Below are positions 42,698 to 51,698 of a stretch of DNA of 64,000 bases, piece after piece (position 1 is the first letter of the stretch; each line of letters begins with the position of its first letter). The stretch is from the NCBI RefSeq assembly GCF_002482975.1, contig NZ_DLHA01000057.1, positions 30,838-94,837 of the forward strand, given 5' to 3'. The stretch comes from Flavobacterium sp. UBA7680 (GTDB lineage Bacteria > Bacteroidota > Bacteroidia > Flavobacteriales > Flavobacteriaceae). Under the pieces are notes generated by a model. It worked only from the letters and a program-made list of their open reading frames with translations, was not told the DNA's origin and did not search any database. Both the position numbers and the translations under genes were made by a program.

Positions 42698-42868
42698 CAC
42701 CATATAAGTGATATAAGTTCATTTAAAGATAAAAACTTATTTCTAAGAATTACATACGAACTTAAAAAAGTAAATCTTTGTCAAAGTTCAGAACTTTGAC
42801 AAAGATAAAATTAGATTTAAAAAGTATATACACTATAACTTAAATGAACTTATATCACTTATATGGTG
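42698..42868. repeat. CATATAAG inverted-repeat element, intact copy 2, with nested palindrome
   Basis: Perfect 28-bp arms (42698-42725 and 42841-42868) enclosing 115 nt. Inside lies a second perfect palindrome: CTTTGTCAAAGTTC (42776-42789), one base, GAACTTTGACAAAG (42791-42804). The element fills the gap between the response regulator and the kinase genes. Confidence 0.92.
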
Positions 42869-42886
42869 TAAACTTTTATAGAATGT

Positions 42887-43570
42887 TTAAACTTCAAATT
42901 TATAACCAACACCTTTTATGGTTTTAAAAAGGTCTTCTCCTATTTTTTCACGCAGTTTTCTGATGTGAACATCGATTGTTCTTCCTCCTACTACCACTTC
43001 ATTTCCCCAAACTTTATCAAGGATTTCATCTCTTTTGAAAACTTTTCCTGGTTTTGAAGCTAATAAATAAAATAATTCGAATTCTTTTCTTGGCAAAGCA
43101 ATTTCGACATTGCCTTTTATTATTTTGTATTCTTCGCGGTTAATCTCGATTCCGCCAACATTTATAGTATCTGTAACGACTTCTTGTTCTTTTAACCTTC
43201 TTAACAAAGCCTTTACTTTAGACACTAATAATTTTGGTTTGATTGGCTTTGTAATGTAGTCATCAGCACCTGCGTCAAAACCAGCTACTTGCGAATAATC
43301 TTCGCTTCTTGCGGTAAGGAATGTTATGATAACATTATTTAACTCAGGAATTTTTCTGATGTGCTCACAAGCTTCCATCCCGTCCATTTCTGCCATCATC
43401 ACGTCCATGATAATTAATTCCGGCAATTCTTTCTGAGCCTTTGCTATAGCGTCTTTTCCATTAGAAGCAGTAACAATCTGGTAGCCTTCCTGAGCGAGGT
43501 TATAGCCAACGATTTCCAAAATATCTGGTTCGTCGTCAACTAATAAAATCTTAGTTTGTGTTTTTTTCAT
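42887..43570 (-). CDS. PhoB-like (OmpR family) response regulator
   Basis: 227 residues from ATG 43568-43570. The receiver domain (LLVDDEPDILEIVGYNLAQEGY) has the phospho-acceptor aspartate in LIIMDVMMAEMDG and the conserved lysine in DDYITKPIK. The C-terminal winged helix ends GGRTIDVHIRKLREKIGEDLFKTIKGVGYKFEV. It regulates transcription once phosphorylated by the downstream PhoR-like kinase. The neighbouring porin and TonB receptor are plausible targets. Confidence 0.92.
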   Translation of the reverse strand: MKKTQTKILLVDDEPDILEIVGYNLAQEGYQIVTASNGKDAIAKAQKELPELIIMDVMMAEMDGMEACEHIRKIPELNNVIITFLTARSEDYSQVAGFDAGADDYITKPIKPKLLVSKVKALLRRLKEQEVVTDTINVGGIEINREEYKIIKGNVEIALPRKEFELFYLLASKPGKVFKRDEILDKVWGNEVVVGGRTIDVHIRKLREKIGEDLFKTIKGVGYKFEV

Positions 43571-43803
43571 AAATAGCAAAAATTGAGATTTTTACATCAA
43601 ATATTCTTAATTATTTATTCGATGTTTTTTATTTCACAGCGTAAATATACTAACAAATGAACGGTTAAAAATTGGTGTTAACCGTAATTTAATCTCGTAA
43701 CAATTTCATAATCTTAACAACACAAAAACATAACAAGTCCATAACATGAACTTTACAGGGCGGTTCTTTCTTTGCACAAAAATAAATTAAACACAACACA
43801 CAA

Positions 43804-46602
43804 ATGAAATTCAATTTAAGATTTCTATTTATTGCATTATTTATCTGTACGATTTCGATCGCGCAAAACAAAGGTACGATTTCTGGAGTTCTGACTGACA
43901 AAGAAGCGAACAATGCATCGTTACCTTTTGCTAATGTTTTAATTAAAGGTACAAATATTAGCGCAAACACTGACATTGACGGAAAATATTCGTTGAATGT
44001 AAATCCTGGAAACTATACTATCATTTTTAGTTTTGTAGGATATGAAACTAAAGAAGCTCCGGTTACTGTAAAAGCAGGCGAAACTGTAGTTATAAATCAA
44101 GTACTTTCTTCTGGAAGTTTTACTCTTAAAGATGTTGTTGTAAAGTCTACAGCAAATAAAGAAAAAGAAACTGCTCTTTTATTAGATCAAAAAAATGCTG
44201 TTGTAATCAAACAAAGTATTGGTGCACAGGAAATGTCTAGAAAAGGTGTAAGTGATGTTGAAGAAGGCTTAACTAAAATAACAGGAATCACTAAAGTTGG
44301 ATCAAGAGGTTTATTTGTTCGTGGTCTTGAAGACAGATACAACAACTTATTGATTAATGATCTTGCTGCTCCAACAAACAACCCATTTTTGAAAATTATT
44401 CCTTTGGATTTGTTTTCTACTGATGTAGTTGGTGTTATTGAAGTTTACAAAACATTCAGCCCAAATATTTACGGTGATTTTGCAGGAGGAACATTTAATA
44501 TCCAAACTTCAAAAAACACAAAAAGCATTACAAAAATCAATATCGGAACAAGCTATCTTGTAAACAGTAACTTTAAAAGATTTTCTCTTTCTAAAGATGC
44601 TGACTCAGCTGAAGGTTTTTTTGGAATGACAGCAGACAACAGAAAATTGCCATCACTTTTAGGTGACACTCCTTCTGGTCACGTTTTTACTCCTCAGGAA
44701 TCATTAAACAATTTCCAAAGTGGTTTTGATGTTTCATCTATCAGAAGTCCATTAAATACAAGTATTGGATTTTTGCATGCAGAAAAATTTGATTTACAAA
44801 AAGACAGAAGTTTTTCATACATCATTTCCCTAAATGCAGAAAACAGTTATGCTATTCAAGAAGGTGTTGACAGAACATTTGCATATCAAAGTACAGGAAT
44901 CAGCTATAAAACTGATTTCATTACTACAGACAACCACTACAAAACTTCTTTGACTGGTTTATTAGGCTTAAACTATAATACACGCAGATTCAAATTATCT
45001 TATAACAGTCTTTTTATCCGCACAACAGATAATTTGATCAAAGATCAATTTGGTGTTGCAAATGCTGAAACTGGAACTGGAACAAACAAAACTCTTATCC
45101 GTACTAACCAATTAGATCAATCAGATTATTGGAATAATCAATTGGTAGGAGAATATGCTATAAATGAAGATAAAAGCCAAACTGTAAAAGCTGGAATCTC
45201 TTACGCACAGACTAAATATGACCAACCGGACAGAAAAGCTTTTTCTGGTGTTAAAACTGATAATGACGGAATAATTGCTTCTGTTGCGGGAAATAACTTT
45301 ATCAAACAATATTTAGAAATTACCGGTAATTCTTATTTCTCTGGTTTAGCTGAATATAATTTAAAATTTGGAGCTGATAAAGGTCACAGATTAACTGTAG
45401 GATACAATGGAAACAGATCTGATATGGAGTCTTCTTATCGTTTTATTTCTCCAACTACAGGACCAAACGTTGATGCGCCGCTTAACAGTATAGATGATCA
45501 ATTAAATGGTTACATCGCTGGTGGAGCTTTTAACTACAGAGAGAGTTCTAACTCTACGTATAAAGCATTATTAAAAGAAGGTGCTAATGCCGGATATGCT
45601 AATTTGCTTTATAAATTTAATGATAAGCTTGAAGTTAATGGTGGTGTAAGATTTGAGAGCACTAACAGAGAAACTAAATACAGACAACAAGGTTCTTTTG
45701 ATGAACCGTTCGTAACATTAAATTACGACAAAACATATTTCTTACCTTCATTAAATGCTAAATATAGTATTACTGAAAAAGCAAATATTCGTTTAGCAGG
45801 TGGTATAACTTATACTAAACCAGTAATTATGGAAGCTTATCCAATTGAGTACATCAATGCCGATGGTACTTCTATGAAAGGAAATCCATATTTAGTAAAT
45901 AGTGATAACTACAATGTTGATTTAAAGTATGAGCTTTTCCCAACAGCAAAAGAAATGTTTGCAGTAGGTGTTTTTGGAAAACAAATGGAAAACCCTATTG
46001 AGAGAACATTAACTGCAAATGCTGCTGGTTCTACAATCATCACTTACTTAAACTCTGACAACGCAGTTTTATACGGTGCCGAAATTGAGTTCATTTATGA
46101 CCTAGAAAGATTGACTAATACCTTTAAAAATTTCTCATTAGGATTTAACACTTCATTAATGAGCACTAAGGCAGAGGTAAAACCTTTTATTGTAAATCCT
46201 GACGGAAGTACTTCACAATCAATCGAAACTCACAGATCAAGAGAGTTACAAGGTGCTTCAAAATGGTTAATCAACTCTGATTTAAAATACCAATTTGACT
46301 TGAATGAAAAATGGAGTAATACTCTTTCATTAGTATATTCAGTATTTGGAAAAAGAATTTATGCAGTTGGTACAAACGGTTTAGATCATATTTATGAATT
46401 ACCGGTATCACAATTAGATTTTGTATGGAGCAGCAAATTATCTGACCATATTGATTTAAAATTCTCAGCTGATAACATTTTAGATCCTGCACGTAAATTT
46501 GAAATTGGAGACAATAGCGAAACTCCAGTTGTGGGAGATCCATTAACAAAAAGCTACAAAAAGAGCAGAGGATTTTCTTTAAGCTTAGGATATACTTTTT
46601 AA
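43804..46602 (+). CDS. TonB-dependent receptor with carboxypeptidase-regulatory-like domain
   Basis: 932 residues. A signal peptide (FLFIALFICTISIAQ), a CarboxypepD_reg-like beta-sandwich (KGTISGVLTDKEANNASLPFANV ... FSFVGYETKEAPV, residues 22-110), then a plug (KGVSDVEEGLTKITGITKVGSRGLFVRGLEDRYNNLLIND) and a long barrel ending GFSLSLGYTF. Imports a ligand across the outer membrane using TonB energy. Transcribed divergently from the PhoB-like regulator and followed by a surface lipoprotein gene, so the pair may capture phosphate or a phosphorus compound; this is inference from context. Confidence 0.92.
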   Translation: MKFNLRFLFIALFICTISIAQNKGTISGVLTDKEANNASLPFANVLIKGTNISANTDIDGKYSLNVNPGNYTIIFSFVGYETKEAPVTVKAGETVVINQVLSSGSFTLKDVVVKSTANKEKETALLLDQKNAVVIKQSIGAQEMSRKGVSDVEEGLTKITGITKVGSRGLFVRGLEDRYNNLLINDLAAPTNNPFLKIIPLDLFSTDVVGVIEVYKTFSPNIYGDFAGGTFNIQTSKNTKSITKINIGTSYLVNSNFKRFSLSKDADSAEGFFGMTADNRKLPSLLGDTPSGHVFTPQESLNNFQSGFDVSSIRSPLNTSIGFLHAEKFDLQKDRSFSYIISLNAENSYAIQEGVDRTFAYQSTGISYKTDFITTDNHYKTSLTGLLGLNYNTRRFKLSYNSLFIRTTDNLIKDQFGVANAETGTGTNKTLIRTNQLDQSDYWNNQLVGEYAINEDKSQTVKAGISYAQTKYDQPDRKAFSGVKTDNDGIIASVAGNNFIKQYLEITGNSYFSGLAEYNLKFGADKGHRLTVGYNGNRSDMESSYRFISPTTGPNVDAPLNSIDDQLNGYIAGGAFNYRESSNSTYKALLKEGANAGYANLLYKFNDKLEVNGGVRFESTNRETKYRQQGSFDEPFVTLNYDKTYFLPSLNAKYSITEKANIRLAGGITYTKPVIMEAYPIEYINADGTSMKGNPYLVNSDNYNVDLKYELFPTAKEMFAVGVFGKQMENPIERTLTANAAGSTIITYLNSDNAVLYGAEIEFIYDLERLTNTFKNFSLGFNTSLMSTKAEVKPFIVNPDGSTSQSIETHRSRELQGASKWLINSDLKYQFDLNEKWSNTLSLVYSVFGKRIYAVGTNGLDHIYELPVSQLDFVWSSKLSDHIDLKFSADNILDPARKFEIGDNSETPVVGDPLTKSYKKSRGFSLSLGYTF

Positions 46603-46623
46603 TACCATCAAAACAACAAATAC

Positions 46624-46652
46624 AAAGCCCTATTTCGATAGGGCTTTTTTTT
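46624..46652 (+). terminator. Terminator after the TonB receptor gene
   Basis: AAAGCCCTAT, UUCG tetraloop, ATAGGGCTTT, then T-run. Confidence 0.9.
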
Positions 46653-46752
46653 GCGCACAACACAAAACTCTTAACATTTTCTTGACATTTAAGATATTGT
46701 ATAGTAACAGTATTGTAATGATTAGCTAACACTTAAAAAGGATTCCCTAGCT

Positions 46753-46760
46753 AATTTTGT
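46753..46760 (+). promoter_or_regulatory. -7 box before the surface lipoprotein gene
   Basis: TAATTTTG matches TAnnTTTG, about 33 bp before ATG 46792. No TTG at the usual -33 position, which would fit activation by a regulator. Confidence 0.4.
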
Positions 46761-46791
46761 CTGCAAAGAAATAAAACTTTAAACATCAATT

Positions 46792-48207
46792 ATGAAAACT
46801 AAATTATTTGCTTTAGCCCTTTCTATTGGCTTATTATTTTCATCATGTAGCAGCGACGATGACAGTCCAGCTCAATTCACGGTAAATCCTTTGACAGGAA
46901 CTGAAAGCATCGTTGTAGGAGGAACTACAACTTTTAGCAGTACAACTACAGGCGGTACTTTTTCTAGTGGTACACCAGCTGTTGCTACTGTAGCACCTAC
47001 AACTGGAGTTATCACAGGAGTTTCTGTTGGTACTTCTGTTATTACTTATACTGTACAATCTGTTTCTGTAACAAGAACTGTAACTGTAACTGCAACTCCT
47101 GTTGCAACTGGAGAAATTACTGGTCCAATTACAGCTAATAAAACTTATGCATTAGGAAACTATACTTTGAAAGGTGTGGTAAAAATTAATTCTGGTGTAA
47201 CATTAACTTTCGACGCTGGTTCAACTATTACAGTTGATAAAACAACTGGAGATAATGCTTTAGTAGTTTTAAACGGTGGAAAATTAATCATTAATGGTAC
47301 AGCTGACAAACCAGTAGTATTTACTGAAAAATCTAAAATCGCTGGTTCTTGGGGTGGTATCATCATGTACGGTGATGCTCCAATCAACGCTATCAACGGT
47401 GTTAAAACTTCAACTTCAGAAGATGGAAACGCTTTACCTTACGGTGGAACAAATGATGCTCACAATGGTGGTTCATTAAAATATGTAAGAGTTGAGTACG
47501 CTGGTTCTAAATTAGCTGACGGAACTAAAGAATTAAACGGATTCTCATTCTACTCTGTAGGATCAGGAACAACTTTAGATCACTTAGTATCTTACAAAGG
47601 TGCTGATGACGGATTCGAATTTTACGGAGGAACTGCAAGTTTAACTAATGCTATTTCTTATGACAATACTGATGATTCTTTTGACTGGCAAGATGGATGG
47701 CAAGGTCAAGCTAATACAAACTGGTATGCTCACCAAAATGCAAAAGGAAACTATGGAATCGAAATCGAGTCTTCTAAAAACAATAATGCTTACTACCCTA
47801 AAGTTACAAACATTACTTTAAAAAGAACTGCAGGTACAACTCCAGAAGCAGTTGGAGATGTTCAAGTTGATGCTTTTCAATTCAAAAATGAAGGTAATGG
47901 TGATTTCAGCAACATTATAATCGATGGTTACGGAGATTATACTGAAGCTTCTAAAGTATACACTGGAGCAGCAGTTAAAATTCAAGATGCTTCTACAAAT
48001 ACTAACCAAGTAAATGGTGGAAAAATTAAAATCACTAAAGTTAAAATCACTAACACTTCTAAAAATGTTTTAGGTGTAGTAGTAGGTGCTTGGGATGGTG
48101 TTGTTACTTTCCCTGCTGCAAATTTCGTAATTGACGCTACAGCTACTGGTGCTTCTTTAACAGCTGGTGCTTGGGCAACAGTTGACGGAGTTGATTTGAC
48201 TAAATAA
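46792..48207 (+). CDS. Surface lipoprotein with Ig-like (Big2) and beta-helix-like domains
   Basis: 471 residues. FALALSIGLLFSSCSSDDD is a lipoprotein signal with Cys19, and the SDDD after it resembles the lipoprotein export signal of surface-exposed Bacteroidota lipoproteins. Residues about 30-105 are a Big2-like bacterial Ig domain (VNPLTGTESIVVGGTTTF ... SVTRTVTVTAT). The rest (GGKLIINGTADKPVVFTEKSKI, GSWGGIIMYGDA, YGGTNDAHNGG, DNTDDSFDWQDGW) looks like a right-handed beta-helix and recurs in lipoproteins next to TonB receptors. Probably the outer-surface partner of the receptor encoded just upstream. Codon use is strongly optimised (AAA, GGT, ACT), suggesting high expression. Confidence 0.82.
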   Translation: MKTKLFALALSIGLLFSSCSSDDDSPAQFTVNPLTGTESIVVGGTTTFSSTTTGGTFSSGTPAVATVAPTTGVITGVSVGTSVITYTVQSVSVTRTVTVTATPVATGEITGPITANKTYALGNYTLKGVVKINSGVTLTFDAGSTITVDKTTGDNALVVLNGGKLIINGTADKPVVFTEKSKIAGSWGGIIMYGDAPINAINGVKTSTSEDGNALPYGGTNDAHNGGSLKYVRVEYAGSKLADGTKELNGFSFYSVGSGTTLDHLVSYKGADDGFEFYGGTASLTNAISYDNTDDSFDWQDGWQGQANTNWYAHQNAKGNYGIEIESSKNNNAYYPKVTNITLKRTAGTTPEAVGDVQVDAFQFKNEGNGDFSNIIIDGYGDYTEASKVYTGAAVKIQDASTNTNQVNGGKIKITKVKITNTSKNVLGVVVGAWDGVVTFPAANFVIDATATGASLTAGAWATVDGVDLTK

Positions 48208-48230
48208 TAGTTAGAAAAAATAAAATGTTA

Positions 48231-48263
48231 AAAACATCCTAAATTATTAGGATGTTTTTTTTT
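48231..48263 (+). terminator. Terminator after the surface lipoprotein gene
   Basis: AAAACATCCTAA, loop ATTA, TTAGGATGTTTT with T-run. Confidence 0.9.
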
Positions 48264-48314
48264 GGCGTAGTTTTTGTAATTTTTTTTGTATATTTACTTA
48301 CACAAACAAATGCG

Positions 48315-48653
48315 ATGGCAAAAAACTACTTTTATATTACATTCTTATTGGCTTTTTTCTTTACTGTAAGTGTCTCGGCACAAGACAGTAAGCAATTACC
48401 AAAAACTCAAGACGCTACAGGTATTGAGGGACTAAGCTTGTACCCTAACCCAGTTACCAGCGGAAGAGTATATATTTCTTCTAAAAATGATCTGGAAAAA
48501 GAAATAATCGTTTTTGACATATTAGGGAAAAAAGTACTGCAGACGCATTTAGCTTCCAGAGAACTTAGCGTTGCAGATTTAGTTCCAGGCGTTTATATCA
48601 TAAAAATAAGCGAACAAAATGCCTCCTCAACCCGAAAACTTATTATTCGATAA
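48315..48653 (+). CDS. Minimal secreted protein consisting of a T9SS type A sorting domain
   Basis: 112 residues from ATG 48315 (MAKNYFYITFLLAFFFTVSVSAQ, signal peptide); the longer frame would begin inside the preceding terminator. After about 15 linker residues (DSKQLPKTQDATG) the remainder, LYPNPVTSGRVYISSKND ... LVPGVYIIKISEQNASSTRKLIIR, is a complete type IX secretion C-terminal domain. There is no cargo domain. Either a very small surface protein or a regulatory or decoy CTD; its place behind the TonB receptor and lipoprotein suggests a third component. Not a fragment: it has its own signal peptide and flanking terminators. Confidence 0.85.
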   Translation: MAKNYFYITFLLAFFFTVSVSAQDSKQLPKTQDATGIEGLSLYPNPVTSGRVYISSKNDLEKEIIVFDILGKKVLQTHLASRELSVADLVPGVYIIKISEQNASSTRKLIIR

Positions 48654-48657
48654 ATAT

Positions 48658-48686
48658 AAAAAGCTCCTTTTTGGGAGCTTTTTTAG
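48658..48686 (+). terminator. Terminator after the T9SS-domain gene
   Basis: AAAGCTCC, loop TTTTT, GGGAGCTTTTTT. Confidence 0.85.
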
Positions 48687-48687
48687 T

Positions 48688-48765
48688 TTTCAGCCTCAGT
48701 CGCAGTTTTCACTTTATACAATGTAGCAAAACTGGCAACTGAAAACCGAGACTGAAAACTAAAAA
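48688..48765. repeat. Loose inverted repeat ('ttttcagcctcagtcgcagtttt')
   Basis: TTTTCAG..CTCAGTCGCAGTTTTC (48688-48711) faces ACTGGCAACTGAAAACCGAGACTGAAAAC (48732-48760). Related to 23198-23225. Confidence 0.55.
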
Positions 48766-48770
48766 ATAAA

Positions 48771-48778
48771 TATCTTTG
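48771..48778 (+). promoter_or_regulatory. -7 box of the LuxE-like gene
   Basis: TATCTTTG is an exact TAnnTTTG match, 13 bp before the TTG start codon; the transcript would be nearly leaderless. No TTG at -33 (the region is a repeat word). Confidence 0.5.
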
Positions 48779-48791
48779 CACAAAAAAAGTT

Positions 48792-49772
48792 TTGATTACA
48801 GCCAGCGATATATTTACGATTTCAAGCCATAAACAATTTGAAAAAACAGCATTAAAAGTGTTTCGCTTTCAGTATGCGAATAATGCGGTATATCGTGATT
48901 TCTGTGATTTTTTAAAGACAGATGTTCAGCAGGTAAAATCATTACAGCAAATTCCTTTTTTACCTATTCAGTTTTTCAAAAGCCACGATGTGGTTTCTAA
49001 TGAAAACCCTGCTCAGGTAACTTTTACCAGCAGCGGTACAACCGGAATGATCACCAGCCGACATTTAGTGACCGATGTTTCCTTATATGAGGAAAGTTAC
49101 CGCAAAGGTTTTTCTCAATTTTACGGCAACATCGAAGATTATGTTGTTTTAGCCCTTTTGCCGTCTTATTTAGAACGCGAGGGATCTTCGCTTATTTATA
49201 TGGTCGAAGACTTGATAAACCTTTCCAATCAACCCGAAAGCGGCTTTTATTTACACAATCACGACGACTTAATTAAAAAGCTGACTGAATTAGATGAAGC
49301 AGGTCAAAATGTAATTTTAATTGGTGTTACTTATGCCTTATTAGATTTGATCGAAAAACATCAATTCAGCCTTCAAAATACCATTATTATGGAAACCGGA
49401 GGAATGAAAGGAAAACGTAAAGAAATGATTCGCGAAGAACTTCATGAAATACTTTGCAAAGGCTTTGGCGTTTCTTCTATTCATTCAGAATACGGAATGA
49501 CAGAACTTTTAGCACAAGCCTATTCTCTTGGCGAAGGTGTTTTTGAATGCCCTTCATGGATGCATATTTTAGTTCGCGATCCCGAAGATGCCCTTACTTA
49601 CGTCAATGATGGAAAAACGGGTGGAATAAACGTAATTGACTTAGCCAACATCAATTCTTGTTCTTTTATTGCAACGCAGGATTTAGGCAAAAAAAATCCC
49701 AACAACTCTTTCGAAGTTTTGGGACGTTTTGATAATTCTGATATTCGTGGCTGCAACTTAATGGTTCTTTAA
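48792..49772 (+). CDS. LuxE/PaaK-like acyl-activating enzyme
   Basis: 326 residues, TTG start at 48792-48794. FTSSGTTGMITSRHLV is the ATP/AMP-binding loop of the adenylate-forming superfamily, and IMETGGMKGKRKEM with SSIHSEYGMTELLAQAYS matches the LuxE acyl-protein synthetase branch. It lacks the C-terminal subdomain of full PaaK ligases. Likely activates a carboxylic acid or acyl group; no luxCDAB genes are present, so bioluminescence is excluded. Common in flavobacteria as a lone gene. Confidence 0.85.
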   Translation: MITASDIFTISSHKQFEKTALKVFRFQYANNAVYRDFCDFLKTDVQQVKSLQQIPFLPIQFFKSHDVVSNENPAQVTFTSSGTTGMITSRHLVTDVSLYEESYRKGFSQFYGNIEDYVVLALLPSYLEREGSSLIYMVEDLINLSNQPESGFYLHNHDDLIKKLTELDEAGQNVILIGVTYALLDLIEKHQFSLQNTIIMETGGMKGKRKEMIREELHEILCKGFGVSSIHSEYGMTELLAQAYSLGEGVFECPSWMHILVRDPEDALTYVNDGKTGGINVIDLANINSCSFIATQDLGKKNPNNSFEVLGRFDNSDIRGCNLMVL

Positions 49773-49839
49773 TGTTTAATCGTTTATTTGTTGAAATCGT
49801 TTAATCGGTTTCAAACTCGATTAAACAATTAAAAAAAAA

Positions 49840-50184
49840 CTAATTTTCTTCCGTTACGCCAATACTATCTATTCCTTCTTTTCTAGACAATTCTCTTTCT
49901 TTTTCGCCTTTACTTTTTAATAAACTGTAAACGCCATAACACACTAGTCCTCCTAAAAGAACAAAAAGCAAATTCCATCCAATACTATTATAATTTTCAT
50001 CATTTACACCCTCCACACCATTAATAAAAACAACACAAGCTCCATATATAACACCAGCGACAAGAGTGGTTCCATAATAAGACGCTAATCCAATAAGAGC
50101 ATAAGTCCATTTGTTCTTATTATATTCATTAGCTAAGTCGCTAAACGATTTCCAAATCCAATAAATAAATACAATTCCTATCAT
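49840..50184 (-). CDS. Small membrane protein of unknown function
   Basis: 114 residues with three hydrophobic segments (IGIVFIYWIWKSF, ALIGLASYYGTTLVAGVIYGACVVF, LLFVLLGGLVCYGVYSLL) and a charged C-terminal tail. It has no recognised family. ATG is followed by a reasonable leader and the gene stands alone between convergent and tandem neighbours. Confidence 0.65.
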   Translation of the reverse strand: MIGIVFIYWIWKSFSDLANEYNKNKWTYALIGLASYYGTTLVAGVIYGACVVFINGVEGVNDENYNSIGWNLLFVLLGGLVCYGVYSLLKSKGEKERELSRKEGIDSIGVTEEN

Positions 50185-50244
50185 AAGTTTATTTTTTTAA
50201 GTGATAAACATACTAAAAATATCAGTTGATTATAATGTTAAAAT

Positions 50245-50279
50245 AAAAAATCCCAACAGCTTTTTCAAACTATTGGGAT
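50245..50279 (-). terminator. Terminator of tyrS
   Basis: Minus strand ATCCCAA, 16-nt loop, TTGGGAT followed by T-run; about 66 bp after the tyrS stop. Confidence 0.65.
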
Positions 50280-50345
50280 CTATATAATATGTTCTAATTT
50301 TCGGAAAATCGATTAAACAATTAACCGATTAAACAGTTAAACTTC

Positions 50346-51641
50346 TTAAACTACTCTAATTACAAAATAATTTTTCTTTCCACTTTGCAATAACACAAAT
50401 TGATTGTTGATCAAATCATTTGTACTTAAAACAAAATCTTCTTTTATTTTTTCTCTGTTTACAGAAATAGAATTCGCTGTTAAAGCTCTTCTCGCCTCTC
50501 CGTTTGATTTAAAGAAACCCGTTTTTTCGTTTAAAACTGAGATAATATCCAATCCGTTTTCTAAATCTGCTTTTGCGATTTCAGCTTGAGGAACACCGTC
50601 AAAAACTTCTAAGAAAGTAGCTTCATCTAATTGTTTCAAATCTTCGGCAGTAGAATTTCCAAATAAAATATTTGAAGCCTGAATTGCTTTTTCTAATTCT
50701 TCTTTACTATGAACAAAAATCGTGATTTCTTCCGCCAATTTCTTTTGTAAAATTCTTAAATGCGGTGCAGCCTGATGTTCTGCAATTAAACCGTCAATAG
50801 TTTCTTTATCCAGGAAAGTAAAGATTTTGATATATTTCTCTGCATCAACATCTGTAGCATTTACCCAAAATTGGTAAAATTTGTAAACAGAAGTTTTATC
50901 AGCATCTAACCAAACATTTCCACCTTCAGATTTACCAAATTTAGATCCGTCAGCTTTTGTGATTAATGGTGTTGTTAAAGCAAAAGCTTTTGCACTTTCT
51001 CCACCCATTCTGCGCACTAATTCTGTACCTGTGGTAATATTTCCCCATTGGTCAGAACCACCCATTTGTAAAAGGCAGTTATTGTTTTTATATAAATGAT
51101 AAAAATCGTATCCCTGAATTAATTGATAAGTAAACTCTGTGAAAGACATTCCTTCACCTTCTCCGTTAATTCTCTTTTTAACAGAATCCTTCGCCATCAT
51201 ATAATTTACCGTGATACGTTTTCCAACTTCACGGGCAAAATCAATAAACGAGAATTCTTTCATCCAGTCATAGTTATTAACCATAATTGGAGCGTTTGCT
51301 TCTTTTGAATTAAAGTCTAAGAAACGAGACAGAACACTTTTAATTCCGGCAACGTTTTTAGCCAAAGTTTCTTCGTTCAACAAATTTCTTTCGTCAGATT
51401 TTCCAGAAGGATCACCAATCATTCCGGTCGCGCCGCCCACAAGAGCAATTGGCTGATGACCAAAATTCTTTAAATGAACCAATAAAATAATCTGAACCAT
51501 ACTGCCAATATGCAGCGAATCTGCCGTTGGATCAAAACCAATATATGCCGCCGTTACCTCTTTTAGCAATTGTTCTTCCGTTCCTGGCATGCTATCATGG
51601 TATAAACCGCGCCATTTTAATTCTTCAACTAGATTCTTCAT
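50346..51641 (-). CDS. tyrS: Tyrosine-tRNA ligase
   Basis: 431 residues from ATG 51639-51641 (MKNLVEELKWRGLYHDSMPG). The class I HIGH-type motif is DSLHIGSMVQI and the KMSKS-type loop is KFGKSEGGNVW; tyrosine-binding residues appear in IQGYDFYHLYKNNNCLLQMGGSDQWGN. The C-terminal S4 RNA-binding domain covers the last about 70 residues. The TyrRS of the bacterial type. No T-box or attenuator is visible upstream. Confidence 0.97.
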   Translation of the reverse strand: MKNLVEELKWRGLYHDSMPGTEEQLLKEVTAAYIGFDPTADSLHIGSMVQIILLVHLKNFGHQPIALVGGATGMIGDPSGKSDERNLLNEETLAKNVAGIKSVLSRFLDFNSKEANAPIMVNNYDWMKEFSFIDFAREVGKRITVNYMMAKDSVKKRINGEGEGMSFTEFTYQLIQGYDFYHLYKNNNCLLQMGGSDQWGNITTGTELVRRMGGESAKAFALTTPLITKADGSKFGKSEGGNVWLDADKTSVYKFYQFWVNATDVDAEKYIKIFTFLDKETIDGLIAEHQAAPHLRILQKKLAEEITIFVHSKEELEKAIQASNILFGNSTAEDLKQLDEATFLEVFDGVPQAEIAKADLENGLDIISVLNEKTGFFKSNGEARRALTANSISVNREKIKEDFVLSTNDLINNQFVLLQSGKKNYFVIRVV

Positions 51642-51698
51642 TTTTAAAATATTTTGCGCAAATATAATCAATGGCAATGGCAATATCAAAAACTTATA

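Noticed and set aside
46271..46732. 153-codon antisense ORF at the end of the TonB receptor gene
   Set aside because: Reads antisense through barrel strands and the terminator; composition is unlike a real protein.
48792..49772. Bioluminescence operon suggested by the LuxE-like gene
   Set aside because: No luxA, luxB, luxC or luxD genes nearby; such lone LuxE-like genes are common in flavobacteria.
51642..51689. Longer N-terminus of TyrRS
   Set aside because: The family starts at MKNLVEEL; the extension lies in the promoter/repeat region of the divergent gene.
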